From Phymatolithon calcareum (lineage: Eukaryota > Rhodophyta > Florideophyceae > Hapalidiales), in NCBI GenBank assembly GCA_977006965.1, contig OZ345362.1:2666001-2730000 (forward strand): 64,000 bases of DNA, written 5' to 3'. Below are positions 45,692-55,434 of this stretch, one piece after another (within the stretch, counting starts at the first letter, position 1; every line of letters starts with the position of its first letter). The translations under genes were made by a program, and so were the position numbers. The notes under the pieces are model-generated. The model did no database searches. It was not told the DNA's origin and saw only the letters and a program-made list of their open reading frames with translations.

Positions 45692-46264
45692 CTATTGCTG
45701 ACCGTCCGCTTGATTTTGCATCTGCTGTGCTTGCATTATTTCTCCAATTTTGTTCGTGGCATCGACGTACTTGCCAACACATCGGTCGGCACAAACCTGT
45801 TCATTCATTCATTCATTTCAAACGCACCCACCGTCAAGTCAATCTCGATAAGAATGCCGCCTCATGCGCTTGTAAAGTTGTCTTCAGGGAGCCATCCAAA
45901 CTTACCACTGCATTCAAGCAAGTAAGCACAGCACAAACGAAAATAAACCAGAACGTCAGCAGCTGCGGCAAAGTGGCAGTGAGTGAACAAAATATACAAA
46001 AACATGTAAGAGATGCATACGCACATTCGCCAGTGTTCAGCTCGCTGTCATGAAACCGCGGAACGCATTTCTTAAAACACATTTCTGTCATCCTGCGTTG
46101 CGTGAAAATCGACAAGAGGGTGTGAAAATTGTCAGAAACGACGATAGAACTCTGTCGCCATTGATTCACGTGCATCGCACGTACTTGTTGAACATGTCCG
46201 CGTAGAACGACATCTCCGCTCTCATCATGTCCACTTGCGCCACGCCGCCCGGATTCATGTTCAT
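45692..46264 (-). CDS. TIM10: TIM10-like small mitochondrial import chaperone, multi-exon
   Basis: Proposed exons: 46264-46185, 46092-46025, a 2-nt exon at 45907-45906, and 45796-45692. Together they give 84 aa. The product starts MNMNPGGVAQVDMMRAEMSF, continues MTEMCFKKCVPRFHDSELNT and VCADRCVGKYVDATNKIG, and ends at TAG 45692-45694. It shows the twin CX3C motif of small Tims (C32/C36 and C52/C56, 15 residues apart) and the length of Tim10 (about 90 aa). With Tim9 it would form the hexameric intermembrane-space chaperone that escorts hydrophobic precursors. The DMFNKM and DRCVGKY contexts fit Tim10 better than Tim8, 9 or 13. Introns are 92, 117 and 109 nt, all GT-AG. Without the 2-nt exon the last two coding exons do not join in frame. 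An alternative GC-AG intron would give Cys instead of Leu at residue 50. Confidence 0.85.
45797..46024 (-). other. TIM10 introns 2a and 2b around a putative 2-nt microexon
   Basis: Intron 2a: donor GTGCGT at 46024, acceptor GAATGCAG ending at 45908. Microexon TG at 45907-45906. Intron 2b: donor GTAAGT at 45905, acceptor GAACAG ending at 45797. The TG completes a Leu codon and restores the frame between GE and VC. Confidence 0.6.
46093..46184 (-). other. TIM10 intron 1 (92 nt)
   Basis: Donor GTACGT at 46184, acceptor AACGCAG ending at 46093. It splits the lysine codon of DMFNKM (phase 2) and contains in-frame stops. Confidence 0.85.
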
Positions 46265-48138
46265 GTTACCGGCTTTTCGTTGTCAGCAAAACGTCAACGA
46301 GAGATTCCGAAAAACACGAAGGTGCCAGGTAGACTTTATGCTTGAGCGGACGGTGACTCCCCCCGCATCAAATTACCAAACTTTACAGTATTCATTACAG
46401 TGGAAATAAACCTCACGAAACAGCATGGAGCACAATGATACAGTAGGCTTCCCTGACTGACGTCAGTGAGAGATAGACAACACGACCTGGTGGCGGGAAG
46501 CTTCTGCCTTCTGGTACAATATCGTATCTCCTCTAGAGAAGGTATTGTACTTGACGGCGGAATATTCCCTCTCTCATTAGGAAACTTCGTAGTACTTTGT
46601 GACGCTCGGTACGCAGTGAAGGAATTCGACATCATGTTCAACTTGACTCCAGGGACGAGCGAGACAGAGCGAACCACATTTCAAGAGAAGTAAGCAAGTT
46701 ACAAAGCATGCTCCAGATACTGGAAAGAACGGCAATACTATAGTGCTTAAGGTGGAAGTTCAACTGAAGCTCTGTAGAGGATATCTGTGCGTGGTGCGAT
46801 ATACAGCGACAATTCTGTGCAGTGAAATTGATGAAAGACATTGAGCTCGAGAGAGATATTTACACATGCCATGCGTGGAAGTGATAAGAATAAGAAAATT
46901 TTGAAAGAATACATAAAGGGTATTCGCACGAGAAGCTGCCTTGCTTTAAAAGATGCAGTCAAAATTGTGGACGTTGTCATTACGCCTGACGAATAGAATA
47001 AAAAGGTTCCTCGCTATTACAAGAAGGGAAGAAAATGCAAAGCTTCGCGTAGCTTCACGGCAGAATTTTATCAGAACTTAGAGTGGATCTTCTCCTCTCG
47101 TGCTTCAAACGAAGAAAATACCGAGAACAGTTTCCGCGAATATTCAAACTGTGCTCGTACGTTTGAGTCAATCTGGAGAAAGAGAGGAAATGTCTCCATG
47201 GCAGCATGGAGAGAGTTTTGCAGTTTGACATTTCGGTCACGTCGTTGTGCAAATATGTGCACCCTCCCAACACTGGTGAGAGCACAAATGCAGGAGCGTT
47301 GTAGGTGATAGGTAGTGAATTGGAATACGGTGGACCTCCTTTCATGGGCAGTGCCTGCGATTCATAATGGTCGTCGCACTCCGATCAATGTAAGGACTAG
47401 TGCAGTCAGAACGATCAAACTGAGATGTCAAGAGCATCAAATGCGTACTATTTTCTTTGCCACTCTCAGAAGGGAGGCTGAGCATCATGCCAAAGTTGAG
47501 CGTATTGATCTGAGATTTAGAATTTGGTTAGAGTGCATCTTACGCCTTCTGCCATGGAAGGACTTTTGAATCTATGTGAAAATCGAGGGCTGCGGGAGCT
47601 AAGTAGCCATATTTGGCTCATGTCATGATTATTCTTGAGCACTACGATTGAATGTGATGGGCTGCAACGCAATTAATATTCTTTGTATAAGTGTTCCGAA
47701 ATTAAACAGTGGAAGCGACTCATTAGAATACAAATTCGAATGAAAAAGGATTTAAGAAACCGGAGTACATTAGCCGAGAGAAGCCTGGGAAAATGATTTT
47801 GTTCTTGTAAACCACACGTTTGTCTGTTTACACGAATTGCGAATGGTAGTGCAATGCTGCTGATGAGCAGAACTGGAAAAGGACCTGTCTTGAAACCCGG
47901 ATGGTACAAGAGCTCAGTCAAACAAACGCAGTTTAGCTGATTGAGAAAGAGTAAAGTGTCTACATAACTGAGCTGAAACAAGCAACCTGAGCTCAAAAAA
48001 CGCAATTCCCTTCTCTCCGTTAATGCAGCGCACACTCTACCCAACTACGACTCGCAAAAAAGGTAAACCTAATCAACCTTCATCGAAGAAATTAACCAAA
48101 AAGAAAAAACATCAAAATGAACAAAATTCTAAACGAAC
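46265..48138. other. stretch without a recognised gene
   Basis: A plus-strand stretch from ATG 46871 to about 47308 reads as protein-like through one TAG (KKILKEYIKGIRTRSCLALK, then after the stop FTAEFYQNLEWIFSSRA and TFESIWRKRGNVSMAAWREF). It may be a decayed ORF of unknown origin. Other frames (46336-46677 minus, 47315-47569 plus) show no domain. The right end is the 3' flank of the helicase gene. Confidence 0.3.
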
Positions 48139-50034
48139 TCAGCCTCGACCCGCGCGCGCGCGATTGGCGCCCCTATCTCGTGCTGCGCCTCTAGCCATGC
48201 CTCCATCACGCCTCCCTCGCCCACTGCTTGCATCAGACCCTCTCTGCACACGCAGTCCCGGAGTTCCCTTGAGCCCCATCTTGCCGACGGTACGTGCCAG
48301 CAGCATAGGCGGTTCTCTTTCCCCGACAACGGTCGTAACCCAATGATTCGCTCGCTGCACAAGTTCTCCCTTCGTCCATCCAAGAATCTTTAAGTTTGAG
48401 TTGTAGTATCCAATCCACGACTGATAAGCCGCAGACTTGGTCAAAGAGGGTAGTTTGGCGCTCGCGGCAGCAGCCTCTGCATTCACATTGAAGATGGAAT
48501 CGGTAGTCGGTGGTCCAATTTTCTGCAGAGGAATTTCCTTGATAGTATTCAAGAAGTTAACTTCATAGTCTGCAAGAAGTAATATTCCATTCCCAACTTT
48601 TCCCGCACGAGCTGTTCTTCCGATACGATGCACATACTGCGCCTTGTCGGAAGGTAATCCGACTTGAAGCACGCATGTGACATCGGGAAAGTCCAATCCA
48701 CGAGCCATGACGTTGGAAGTGAACATGATAATATTAGATTCGGCGCGAAAGCGATTACTCATTCTCGTCCGATGACCCTGACTTTTCCTCGAATGAATTT
48801 CCAAAACTGGCTGACCCATAAGTTCGAATAGTTCCGCAAAATATTGCGTAAGACGTGCAGTCGTGAAGAACACAATTACTTTAAACGACGGGACTTTCAT
48901 ACAATGCTGCAGCACAGAGTTCAAAGCGGCGACCTGGTCCTCCACTGGGGTGATGCACACGGATTGAGAGACGTGTTCGTGGGTACTCTTCGCTTCGCCG
49001 ACACAGTCAATTACGTCGTATTCCTTTCGCAATACAAGCTTCGCTATATATCGGACATCCTCGGGCATTGTGGCTGAAAACAAGAGCGTCTGGCGGGGAA
49101 CTTTGTTCGGCAGTTCCGCCATAATCTTCTCGATCTCCTTGCGAAAACCCATGTCAAGAAGCTGATCTGCTTCATCCAGAATGAGCGCTGACAAGCCGGA
49201 CAGGGCCTCTTTGAATCCTGTTCCAGGCGTGGTGAGATGATCCAACAGACGACCCGGAGTGGCGACAAGAAGGAATGGAGCTCCATTTGCCCGTAAGTTG
49301 TTATAATCTCTTTTCACATTCGTACCACCGAAAACGACCTGTGCACGCGAACCCGGGGTGTGGGATAGCAAGACAGATGCCTCATCGGCGATTTGCTGAG
49401 CCAATTCACGTGTGGGTGATATTACAAGAACCGCCGTTTGCGACCGTGACACAGTTCCCTGGAGTGATCGATTAAACGCCGCTGTGAGAAATGCAAGTGT
49501 TTTCCCAGTTCCCGTCCGCGCCTTCACAAGCACATCCCTGCCGGTGAGCGCGACGGGTATACTCTTGCTTTGCACCATTGTCATTGTTTCATACTTCAAC
49601 TCCTCCGATATTGCTTTGAGCAACGACGCGGCAAGTGGAAGATCTGAGAACCGAACGATGGTCATTTCGGAAAGTGTGGTGGATGTCGTCCGCTGCGTAT
49701 TGCGCATCAGGTCGGCCGTTGATGCAGTGGGGGAAGATGGGGTTGGGCGGTGTTGCATGTCAAGAAATTTATTCCTGGAGTACGTCGCGGGACGCGGTGT
49801 TCCCGAGGCATATCCACCACGGCCACGGCGGCCTTCACCATGTCCAGCGCCGCCGTTGCCACGGCGCCGGTGAGATCTCGCGTCATTTTCGGTGTTTCTC
49901 GGAGGTGGACTCTGTGTGTTGGGTCGGAGTGTAGCGCAGGTGCGGGACTGTCGGGCGATGAGAGGAGATCTAGTGAGCGGGAGTCGGAGCGCGGACAGGA
50001 ACGCTGTCGCAGTGCCGTACGACACATGGGTCAT
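48139..50034 (-). CDS. DEAD-box RNA helicase, MSS116-like (organellar)
   Basis: 631 aa from ATG 50034, no intron. It is an ATP-dependent RNA helicase or RNA chaperone. Residues 1-125 form an Arg/Gly/Ser/Thr-rich, acid-poor leader that suits a mitochondrial or plastid transit peptide plus linker. The Q motif sits in FSDLPLAASLLKAISEELKY with Q155. Motif I is ARTGTGKT (172-179), Ia PTRELAQQ, Ib TPGR, II DEAD (287-290) and III SAT (320-322). Motif V is ARGLDFPDV and VI HRIGRTARAG. The C-terminal extension has a WIGYYNSNLKILGWTKGELV segment and a basic GR-rich tail (SGRGRRDGGMARGAARDRG), the arrangement of yeast Mss116 and plant RH25/26/31. These proteins help fold organellar group I/II introns. 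That role is inferred for this gene. Confidence 0.92.
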   Translation of the reverse strand: MTHVSYGTATAFLSALRLPLTRSPLIARQSRTCATLRPNTQSPPPRNTENDARSHRRRGNGGAGHGEGRRGRGGYASGTPRPATYSRNKFLDMQHRPTPSSPTASTADLMRNTQRTTSTTLSEMTIVRFSDLPLAASLLKAISEELKYETMTMVQSKSIPVALTGRDVLVKARTGTGKTLAFLTAAFNRSLQGTVSRSQTAVLVISPTRELAQQIADEASVLLSHTPGSRAQVVFGGTNVKRDYNNLRANGAPFLLVATPGRLLDHLTTPGTGFKEALSGLSALILDEADQLLDMGFRKEIEKIMAELPNKVPRQTLLFSATMPEDVRYIAKLVLRKEYDVIDCVGEAKSTHEHVSQSVCITPVEDQVAALNSVLQHCMKVPSFKVIVFFTTARLTQYFAELFELMGQPVLEIHSRKSQGHRTRMSNRFRAESNIIMFTSNVMARGLDFPDVTCVLQVGLPSDKAQYVHRIGRTARAGKVGNGILLLADYEVNFLNTIKEIPLQKIGPPTTDSIFNVNAEAAAASAKLPSLTKSAAYQSWIGYYNSNLKILGWTKGELVQRANHWVTTVVGEREPPMLLARTVGKMGLKGTPGLRVQRGSDASSGRGRRDGGMARGAARDRGANRARAGRG

Positions 50035-50631
50035 CGCACGGTGTCCTGGATTTTCTCCGGTCGTTATCGATGAGCTCGGGCAATTATTTTCGATCGATCG
50101 GAACGACTTTCTTTCAAAAATTACAGCAATTGTAGCTGGTTTTAAGCCTCTAATATCACGCCAAGTTGCAATTGAACAGTTGGTGCACTATGACTGGGAC
50201 AAACAAAATTTGATCCCATTAATCGATCGATCGATTTGCAACATGATACAGAGTATCATACCTGCTCGGACCTGGTAATTTGGACGGTGAGCTTACTAAG
50301 CCACCTGCAACTAAACAGATGTGTGCAATTTCCAGATAGAGGAATACAGTGTTATTCTTTCGAAAGATTTTGGTGAAGAAGCAGGGACTGAATGCACCAT
50401 CCATGTGTTTTAGATTCTGAAGACATCCATGGTGCGCCCGAGAACGAACGCATGATAGGTTGATATGTATGCCGTGCGTGAAAAACATGTAGAGGTCCGT
50501 CGTACGGCCAGGGAATAGTCGTCATCAGGGTGAACAACGACATAGTTCACGACAAAAACTTTCATGTCAGCGATTTAAAGAGTAGTTGTCCGAGAATAGT
50601 CAAGACTACAGAACCAAGGTACAGAAGCAGC

Positions 50632-50931
50632 ATGGAACGACATGACATTCTGGGTTGTTATTCCTCTCAAGTCGCTGGAACAGTCGAACATGACGGGAAC
50701 ATTCAAGACGCTGAGTGCAACGTATATATTGCTCATCATGGCTCTTTGGGGTCCCATTTTCTACAGGTCTATAGGGTAACTGTACAGCTCTGTCTTCGTG
50801 ACGATGTTGACCGCCTGACGATTGAATTAGAAACTCGTCGTTGGGTGAGCGAAAAAGACTTGAGTTCTTTTTTAAAATCCGAATTGCAGCTCGGCGAGGT
50901 GTTAATGTCCGCGGTATACATAGAGAAGTGA
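50632..50931 (+). CDS. hypothetical 99-aa ORF
   Basis: From ATG 50632 the frame gives MERHDILGCYSSQVAGTVEH, later VYRVTVQLCLRDDVDRLTIE and RWVSEKDLSSFLKSELQLGE. The composition is globular with alternating strand-like and helix-like parts. No family is recognised. A minus-strand frame overlaps it, and I prefer the plus strand only on composition. Confidence 0.25.
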   Translation: MERHDILGCYSSQVAGTVEHDGNIQDAECNVYIAHHGSLGSHFLQVYRVTVQLCLRDDVDRLTIELETRRWVSEKDLSSFLKSELQLGEVLMSAVYIEK

Positions 50932-51118
50932 GGCGAAGATGGCAAGTTCTTGGTGGTACAGGTGGCTTTATGGTTTGGTTAATTTTTTCAATCGCCTGAG
51001 CACCTCCACAGATGATTTTTGACATGTGTAGCAGATCAAGCAACATTATCAGACATATCTGTACCCTACTACTCAATCACTCATTTTGCCTTTTCCCCTA
51101 ACGATTCGAGGCCCTAAA

Positions 51119-51688
51119 TTACTTCCATTCTATCCTATCGTTAGCGACTTCGGCTTTCACGTCTCGTCCCGGTACGTCACCAAAGAGTGATTCTGGCATT
51201 GGTCTGACGCATTGTAGGAGCACCTTGCGGACCAGGCGGCGTTTGTCCATTCTAGAATTGGGTCCAAGCCAGTTCCATCTTAGGTCTCTGCCACGCATGA
51301 CCACGTCGATGTGTATCCTACTACTACCCATTTCTCCGTCTGATGCCTGATTTGCATGTAGCTCAAGAAGCACACTGCGCATTGTTGGGTGTGGCATCTC
51401 CGAAGGTAAGGTGGGTAGGCATTTTCCGATGCATTTTATTCGATTTCCACCTTCTATATAACAGCGTTTTGGAGAGAACGGGCCCCTATTTTGAAACTTT
51501 TTCCTGTATTGCCCCATGTCTCCGAACTCCTGCGATAGGTGTACGAGAAGATGGGTAATTGCGTGGCGAACAAGTTGAGATTCTTGATTTTCAATCAATA
51601 GCTGCCTCCGACGTGCAGACTCTTTCTCGATAATCGATTTATGTGCAGCTCGGCTGGGGGAGACGCAGTTGTCACATAACATGAACAA
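51119..51688 (-). CDS. hypothetical 189-aa ORF
   Basis: Starts at ATG 51688 (MFMLCDNCVSPSRAAHKSII) and is open for 189 codons. A charged helix EKESARRRQLLIENQESQLV is followed by mixed sequence including RSVLLELHANQASDGEMGSS and MRGRDLRWNWLGPN. No conserved domain is recognised. The length and ATG are the only support. It may be a lineage-specific protein or a transposon ORF. Confidence 0.35.
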   Translation of the reverse strand: MFMLCDNCVSPSRAAHKSIIEKESARRRQLLIENQESQLVRHAITHLLVHLSQEFGDMGQYRKKFQNRGPFSPKRCYIEGGNRIKCIGKCLPTLPSEMPHPTMRSVLLELHANQASDGEMGSSRIHIDVVMRGRDLRWNWLGPNSRMDKRRLVRKVLLQCVRPMPESLFGDVPGRDVKAEVANDRIEWK

Positions 51689-52270
51689 TGGCGTGGACTC
51701 TGTTTGTGCGTCTAGCCATGTTTCGAGCAGTTGAACAGTAGAGCCTTTTAAGTCTCTTCGAGAGCGGTATGCAGATGAGACGGGGTTGCTTCCGACGGTA
51801 TTAACGCCCTAAACAAAATCCGATTTCGATCACTAGACAGCAATGCAGACGTTTGCAATTGAGCTGGAAAACTCATCGAATAAAACTCTAGGGAGTGATG
51901 TCACATATGGGCTGCCGTGCCCTGCAGTAGTTGTACATGAAGACTGTATCATGCTTCTCTGCCCCTCGGCTGAATCAAAATTTTGGTCTTCGCCGTGACG
52001 GAGCTAATTCACCAGGAAATACTGCACACGAACTCATGCAGTAGACCGGTGCCCATTCTGATGCCATCGTCACGATGATCGTGATATCACACGGACAAAT
52101 AAGTAGACATCTAATTCGATTACTTGTCTCCCTGCTGGTACCCTCTGGAAAGCACTTGATTCATTTCCACATTATGGACATAACACCACAGACCTGGGAA
52201 TAGCACTGAACCCAGGACTGATCGGCAACTCCCAATGGCTGTGACGAGCTATGGGTGTAACCTAGGTAAA

Positions 52271-52410
52271 CCGAAGCTCTGCACTTTGTGCGGCTTTGAG
52301 CTGTTGTAACATCAAATACCACTCGTATCTGTTAACGTCTACTGTAGCCGTAACGATGGGGAGTTGTTCTAGGACAACTCCGAAACCTGCAATAAACAAA
52401 CAAACAAACA
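52271..52410 (+). mobile_element. 140-bp retroposon (SINE-like or LINE 3' end) with 12-bp target duplication
   Basis: The body begins CCGAAGCTCTGCACTTTGTG and ends in a CCTGCAATAAACAAACAAAC-type simple tail. It is flanked by perfect copies of AACCTAGGTAAA at 52259-52270 and 52411-52422. A variable-length target duplication plus a short-repeat 3' tail is the signature of target-primed reverse transcription. A second copy in the opposite orientation lies at about 57370-57510. No coding capacity. Confidence 0.85.
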
Positions 52411-52422
52411 AACCTAGGTAAA

Positions 52423-52860
52423 TGAACTGCTGTGACGGGCGATCCGAGGAACTCCAGCTCGATGTCTCGATGGAGTCGGATGTAAGCCCAATGCGGGCGG
52501 GGATACTCTGGAGCTAAGTTCAGATGTAGGCATGGATCGGGGAGCGATAAGCTTAACAACATCGCGTAATGTAGAAATGTGACTTGACTTGGAACTCTTT
52601 GGCATAGGGGCCATGCTACGCTAGCTAAATACTGTCGCGGAAGTGAGAGCTCAGGTGTATGATCTTCGTCATGCTGGCTGAGTATCGGGATATATACATT
52701 GTAGTGATTGAGCACAAGGCGCGACTGACCTGCGACATGCTGAATGAGTGCCAACATGCTCGACATGTAATGGGCAGACAAACTGTCGGGCCTTGACTCT
52801 CACAGATTCTTCTTGACGACATTGAATAGATATCGGATCTCATCGTCTATATTATTGCAG
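52423..52860 (-). repeat. dispersed repeat, copy A
   Basis: Its minus strand is similar (about 75-90 % by eye) to 55435-55564 plus 56046-56125 on the plus strand. Shared landmarks are TGTCGAGCAT, GGTCAGTCGC.CCTTGTG and CTCACTTCCGCGACAGTATT followed by TAGCTAG. Copy A lacks the 481-bp insertion present in copy B. Open frames inside (52332-52781 minus) show no domain. The repeat type is unknown. Confidence 0.7.
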
Positions 52861-53698
52861 TCTCGAACAGGTAGTGGATCATAATTTTCTCTAAGCCAAG
52901 CTAAAAGTTCTTCAAAATCTGCCGCAACCACACGCCTCTTGACAGCGTACAGCTTCGAATGGACTTCAACCTAAACTCTGCGACTGGGTCTCGTAAAACC
53001 CGGTACATTGGGTTGGTACGAGTACCGGATGTAACGGCTCTGAAATTCCTCAATGCTCTACCTTTTCTGTCTTTTTGCCGTACCGGTGCGCAACCTTACT
53101 TTAAGAACGGCTTCGTGATTCTGAAATACAATAAAAAAGGGCGAGTTGGACTAAACGATTGGCTTCATTAATTAAGGCAGAGGGAAGTACAACTTGGCAT
53201 CATTGACGAATGGCCACGACAATATCGGTATATTTCACTATTTCAGATAGATACCTCTGCGATGCGGTGCTGCTCTTGTTTTCTGTCCTGGTTCACCCTA
53301 AAGTAATCATGGAGAGTAGAAACGTGAGCAACGTTGTGTTAAAACTCTATGACGAAAAGAAGAGATGGTAAAAGCGCGAGATGCGACTATTTTCAAAATA
53401 CTGTAGTACAATGCGAAATGAGAGAGAGAGATAGAAACGGCTTGAAAAACAAAACTGTTCCGCACATAGCGTGAAACACCCTCGAAGCGCTGCTAACCTC
53501 ACTTGGAGGAAATGCAGAATACAATACAATACAATAACGCGAAACATTTTCTTAACAGACTGCACATTTCGCTTGCGACTGGCCGCACATCGGTAGACCA
53601 TCATGATGATGTTCCTATCGATCAGAGGAGGACACGCAAATGCATATGGTATCACATGCTCCAGCAAGCCATTCGCTTCCCATCTGGCAATGCAGGGG
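52861..53698. other. intergenic stretch, nothing recognised
   Basis: Short chance frames only (e.g. 52959-53171 plus). Around 53515 a short (AATAC)n run occurs. No domain was noticed. Confidence 0.4.
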
Positions 53699-53864
53699 AC
53701 GCTTTTTAAAGCCCCGGGTGCCGCTTGCGACATTCGTGCGCGGATGAACATTGTGTGAGATTACATTATGCACCATCTTGACCGCTTGACTGCTTCACCA
53801 GAGCTCACACAATGCTCATCCGCGCACGAATGTCGCAAGCGGCAGCCGGGGCTTTGAAAAGCGT
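53699..53864. repeat. long inverted repeat (60-bp arms), MITE-like hairpin
   Basis: Arms 53699-53758 and 53805-53864 are complementary with about four mismatches, around a 46-nt spacer. Shared core: GCCGCTTGCGACATTCGTGC. The arms are GC-rich, unlike the neighbourhood. It lies 250-420 bp upstream of the 54115 gene. No target duplication is obvious. It could be a foldback MITE, or give a small-RNA-type hairpin if transcribed. Confidence 0.9.
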
Positions 53865-54114
53865 TCGAACCATTTAAACATGAAAACCTGGTCAGCCATC
53901 CGCCTCCAGTTCCCCATCCATACGAATGAGCCGGCGCCAAGTCACGATTTTCGGAGATTTTTCATTTCTAGTCTCGCCCACCAATCCCCTCCCCCCAAGT
54001 GTTCCATGCACCTCATCCTCACATATCTCCGACTCATCTGTGCACTCTTCGCTTACCCTCGCCCTCGCGCCATCGATCAACCTCCAATTCTCGCAACTTC
54101 TCGCAGGCGCCACA

Positions 54115-55260
54115 ATGGTCGCCGCCGCCTTTCAACTCGCGGCGCCGCTGCGCACACAACCCTTCCCGGCCCATCGGCACTCCTGCCGGCCCGCGCCGCG
54201 TGTCGCGCACCGTCCCTCGCGCACACGCCCGACGGCAGTCGCGTCGATGCCGCTGACGCAGCTGCGCGAGCGGTCCGTGGTAGCTCTGCGCGGTCTGTCT
54301 GATGCGGCATGGGTGGCCATGCTGCACGAGCTGAGCGTGCGGTCGGTGGTCGGATGCACGGCGGCCTGCACCGCCTTCCCCGAAACCGAGCTGGCGCTCG
54401 GCGGTCTCGTCGGCATCTGGACGGCTGCGGCCGTGGCGGCGCGTCTGCGGCGCGTGGAGATGCGCGCCGTGTCCGAGAGCGCTGCGCTCGCGGACGATTG
54501 GAGCGATTCGCATGCTGCGTTGACGCCCGAGGAGATTGGCGACGTTGTGGCCTGGCTGGGCGCGTTAGAAGAGATTGAGGGATTGCGTGCGGCGCAATTG
54601 TTCTGGGATGTGGCGCGGTCGAAGGATGTCAGGATGCGTATCGCGCTTGCAGAGGCTTTTGCCGCCAATCCGGTACGGGGGAATGCTGTCGGCGGTGTGC
54701 TGCATTTGCTGGCGCGCGACGAGAGCAGCGCGGTCAGATACGCTGCGATTGGGGCACGGATGGCGCTTGTGGAGGATGGCGTGCTTCCGGAGAGGGAGGG
54801 GAGACAGGCGGCGCCGATGGGGGAGGGGGAGACGAGGAGAGAGTTGGCGAGGATTTTGGCGGAGGAGAGGGGGGAGGGGGAGGATGCAGATGGGAATGAG
54901 TGGCTGTGTACAGGGTTTGCGAGGGCGGTGGATGAAATGGGGGAACGGGCATTGGTGCGAGCGAGTGAGTGGAGGGGGGAAGGGAAGGGGAGGGAGAGGA
55001 GGGGGAGACGGAGATTGAGGGTGCCTTTGTTTGATGGATTGCAGTGGAGGGAGATTCATGCGCTTTGTACATTGGCTGCATTGCCGTTGGCGTATTATGT
55101 TTATGGATTGTGTAGTGGCGCGGATTTACCGCTTAGGTTCGTCGGCATTGGATGGCTGCTCGCGGTGGGTGGACTTGTGGCATATCCTGGGAGCGGGCTT
55201 TTGTGGCAGAAATTGCAGTTTGCATGCGCTATGGACGCGGAGCAGTATAAAGTGCGTTAG
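54115..55260 (+). CDS. hypothetical plastid-type protein with helical repeats and two C-terminal TM helices
   Basis: 381 aa from ATG 54115. The frame is open back to another ATG at 53926, but the internal start gives a better targeting sequence: MVAAAFQLAAPLRTQPFPAH with Arg/Ser/Pro-rich, acid-free residues for about 45 positions, typical of a plastid transit peptide. The middle is alpha-helical (TPEEIGDVVAWLGALEEIEG, RIALAEAFAANPVRGNAVGG, VRYAAIGARMALV) and recalls HEAT-like repeats. A charged Glu/Gly/Arg linker follows at about 250-310. Two hydrophobic helices (LCTLAALPLAYYVYGLCSG and GIGWLLAVGGLVAYPGSGLL) lie near the end. The DNA is G/purine-rich on the coding strand at 54790-55020. I do not recognise the family. 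It is a probable membrane-anchored plastid protein (inferred). Confidence 0.65.
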   Translation: MVAAAFQLAAPLRTQPFPAHRHSCRPAPRVAHRPSRTRPTAVASMPLTQLRERSVVALRGLSDAAWVAMLHELSVRSVVGCTAACTAFPETELALGGLVGIWTAAAVAARLRRVEMRAVSESAALADDWSDSHAALTPEEIGDVVAWLGALEEIEGLRAAQLFWDVARSKDVRMRIALAEAFAANPVRGNAVGGVLHLLARDESSAVRYAAIGARMALVEDGVLPEREGRQAAPMGEGETRRELARILAEERGEGEDADGNEWLCTGFARAVDEMGERALVRASEWRGEGKGRERRGRRRLRVPLFDGLQWREIHALCTLAALPLAYYVYGLCSGADLPLRFVGIGWLLAVGGLVAYPGSGLLWQKLQFACAMDAEQYKVR

Positions 55261-55434
55261 TTGAAGGGCGGATGGCAGGTTTGATGGGGTGTTTAGCTTT
55301 ATTCGTTCGTTCGGTGGAGAAGAGAGCGGCGAAGAACTGATTGTGCGGTAGCGGTTGGCGTGCATGTGCTGGATCGAGGAGCTCATATAAATTTGAAGCC
55401 ATTTAGTAGAATTGTTTGCAAGCCAGCCGTTCGC
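55261..55434. other. 3' flank of the plastid-type gene
   Basis: Short untranslated flank before the dispersed repeat copy B; nothing recognised. Confidence 0.5.

Larger units (their letters stand above)
50035..52258. other. stretch with only weak open frames
   Basis: Holds the two hypothetical frames listed separately (50632-50931 plus, 51119-51688 minus). The interval 51690-52258 has no open frame of interest. Homology of flanking parts to repeats further right suggests mobile-element debris. Confidence 0.35.

Noticed and set aside
45556-46053. 165-codon plus-strand frame over the TIM10 locus
   Set aside because: Begins with TTG and runs antisense through TIM10 introns and exons; no domain.
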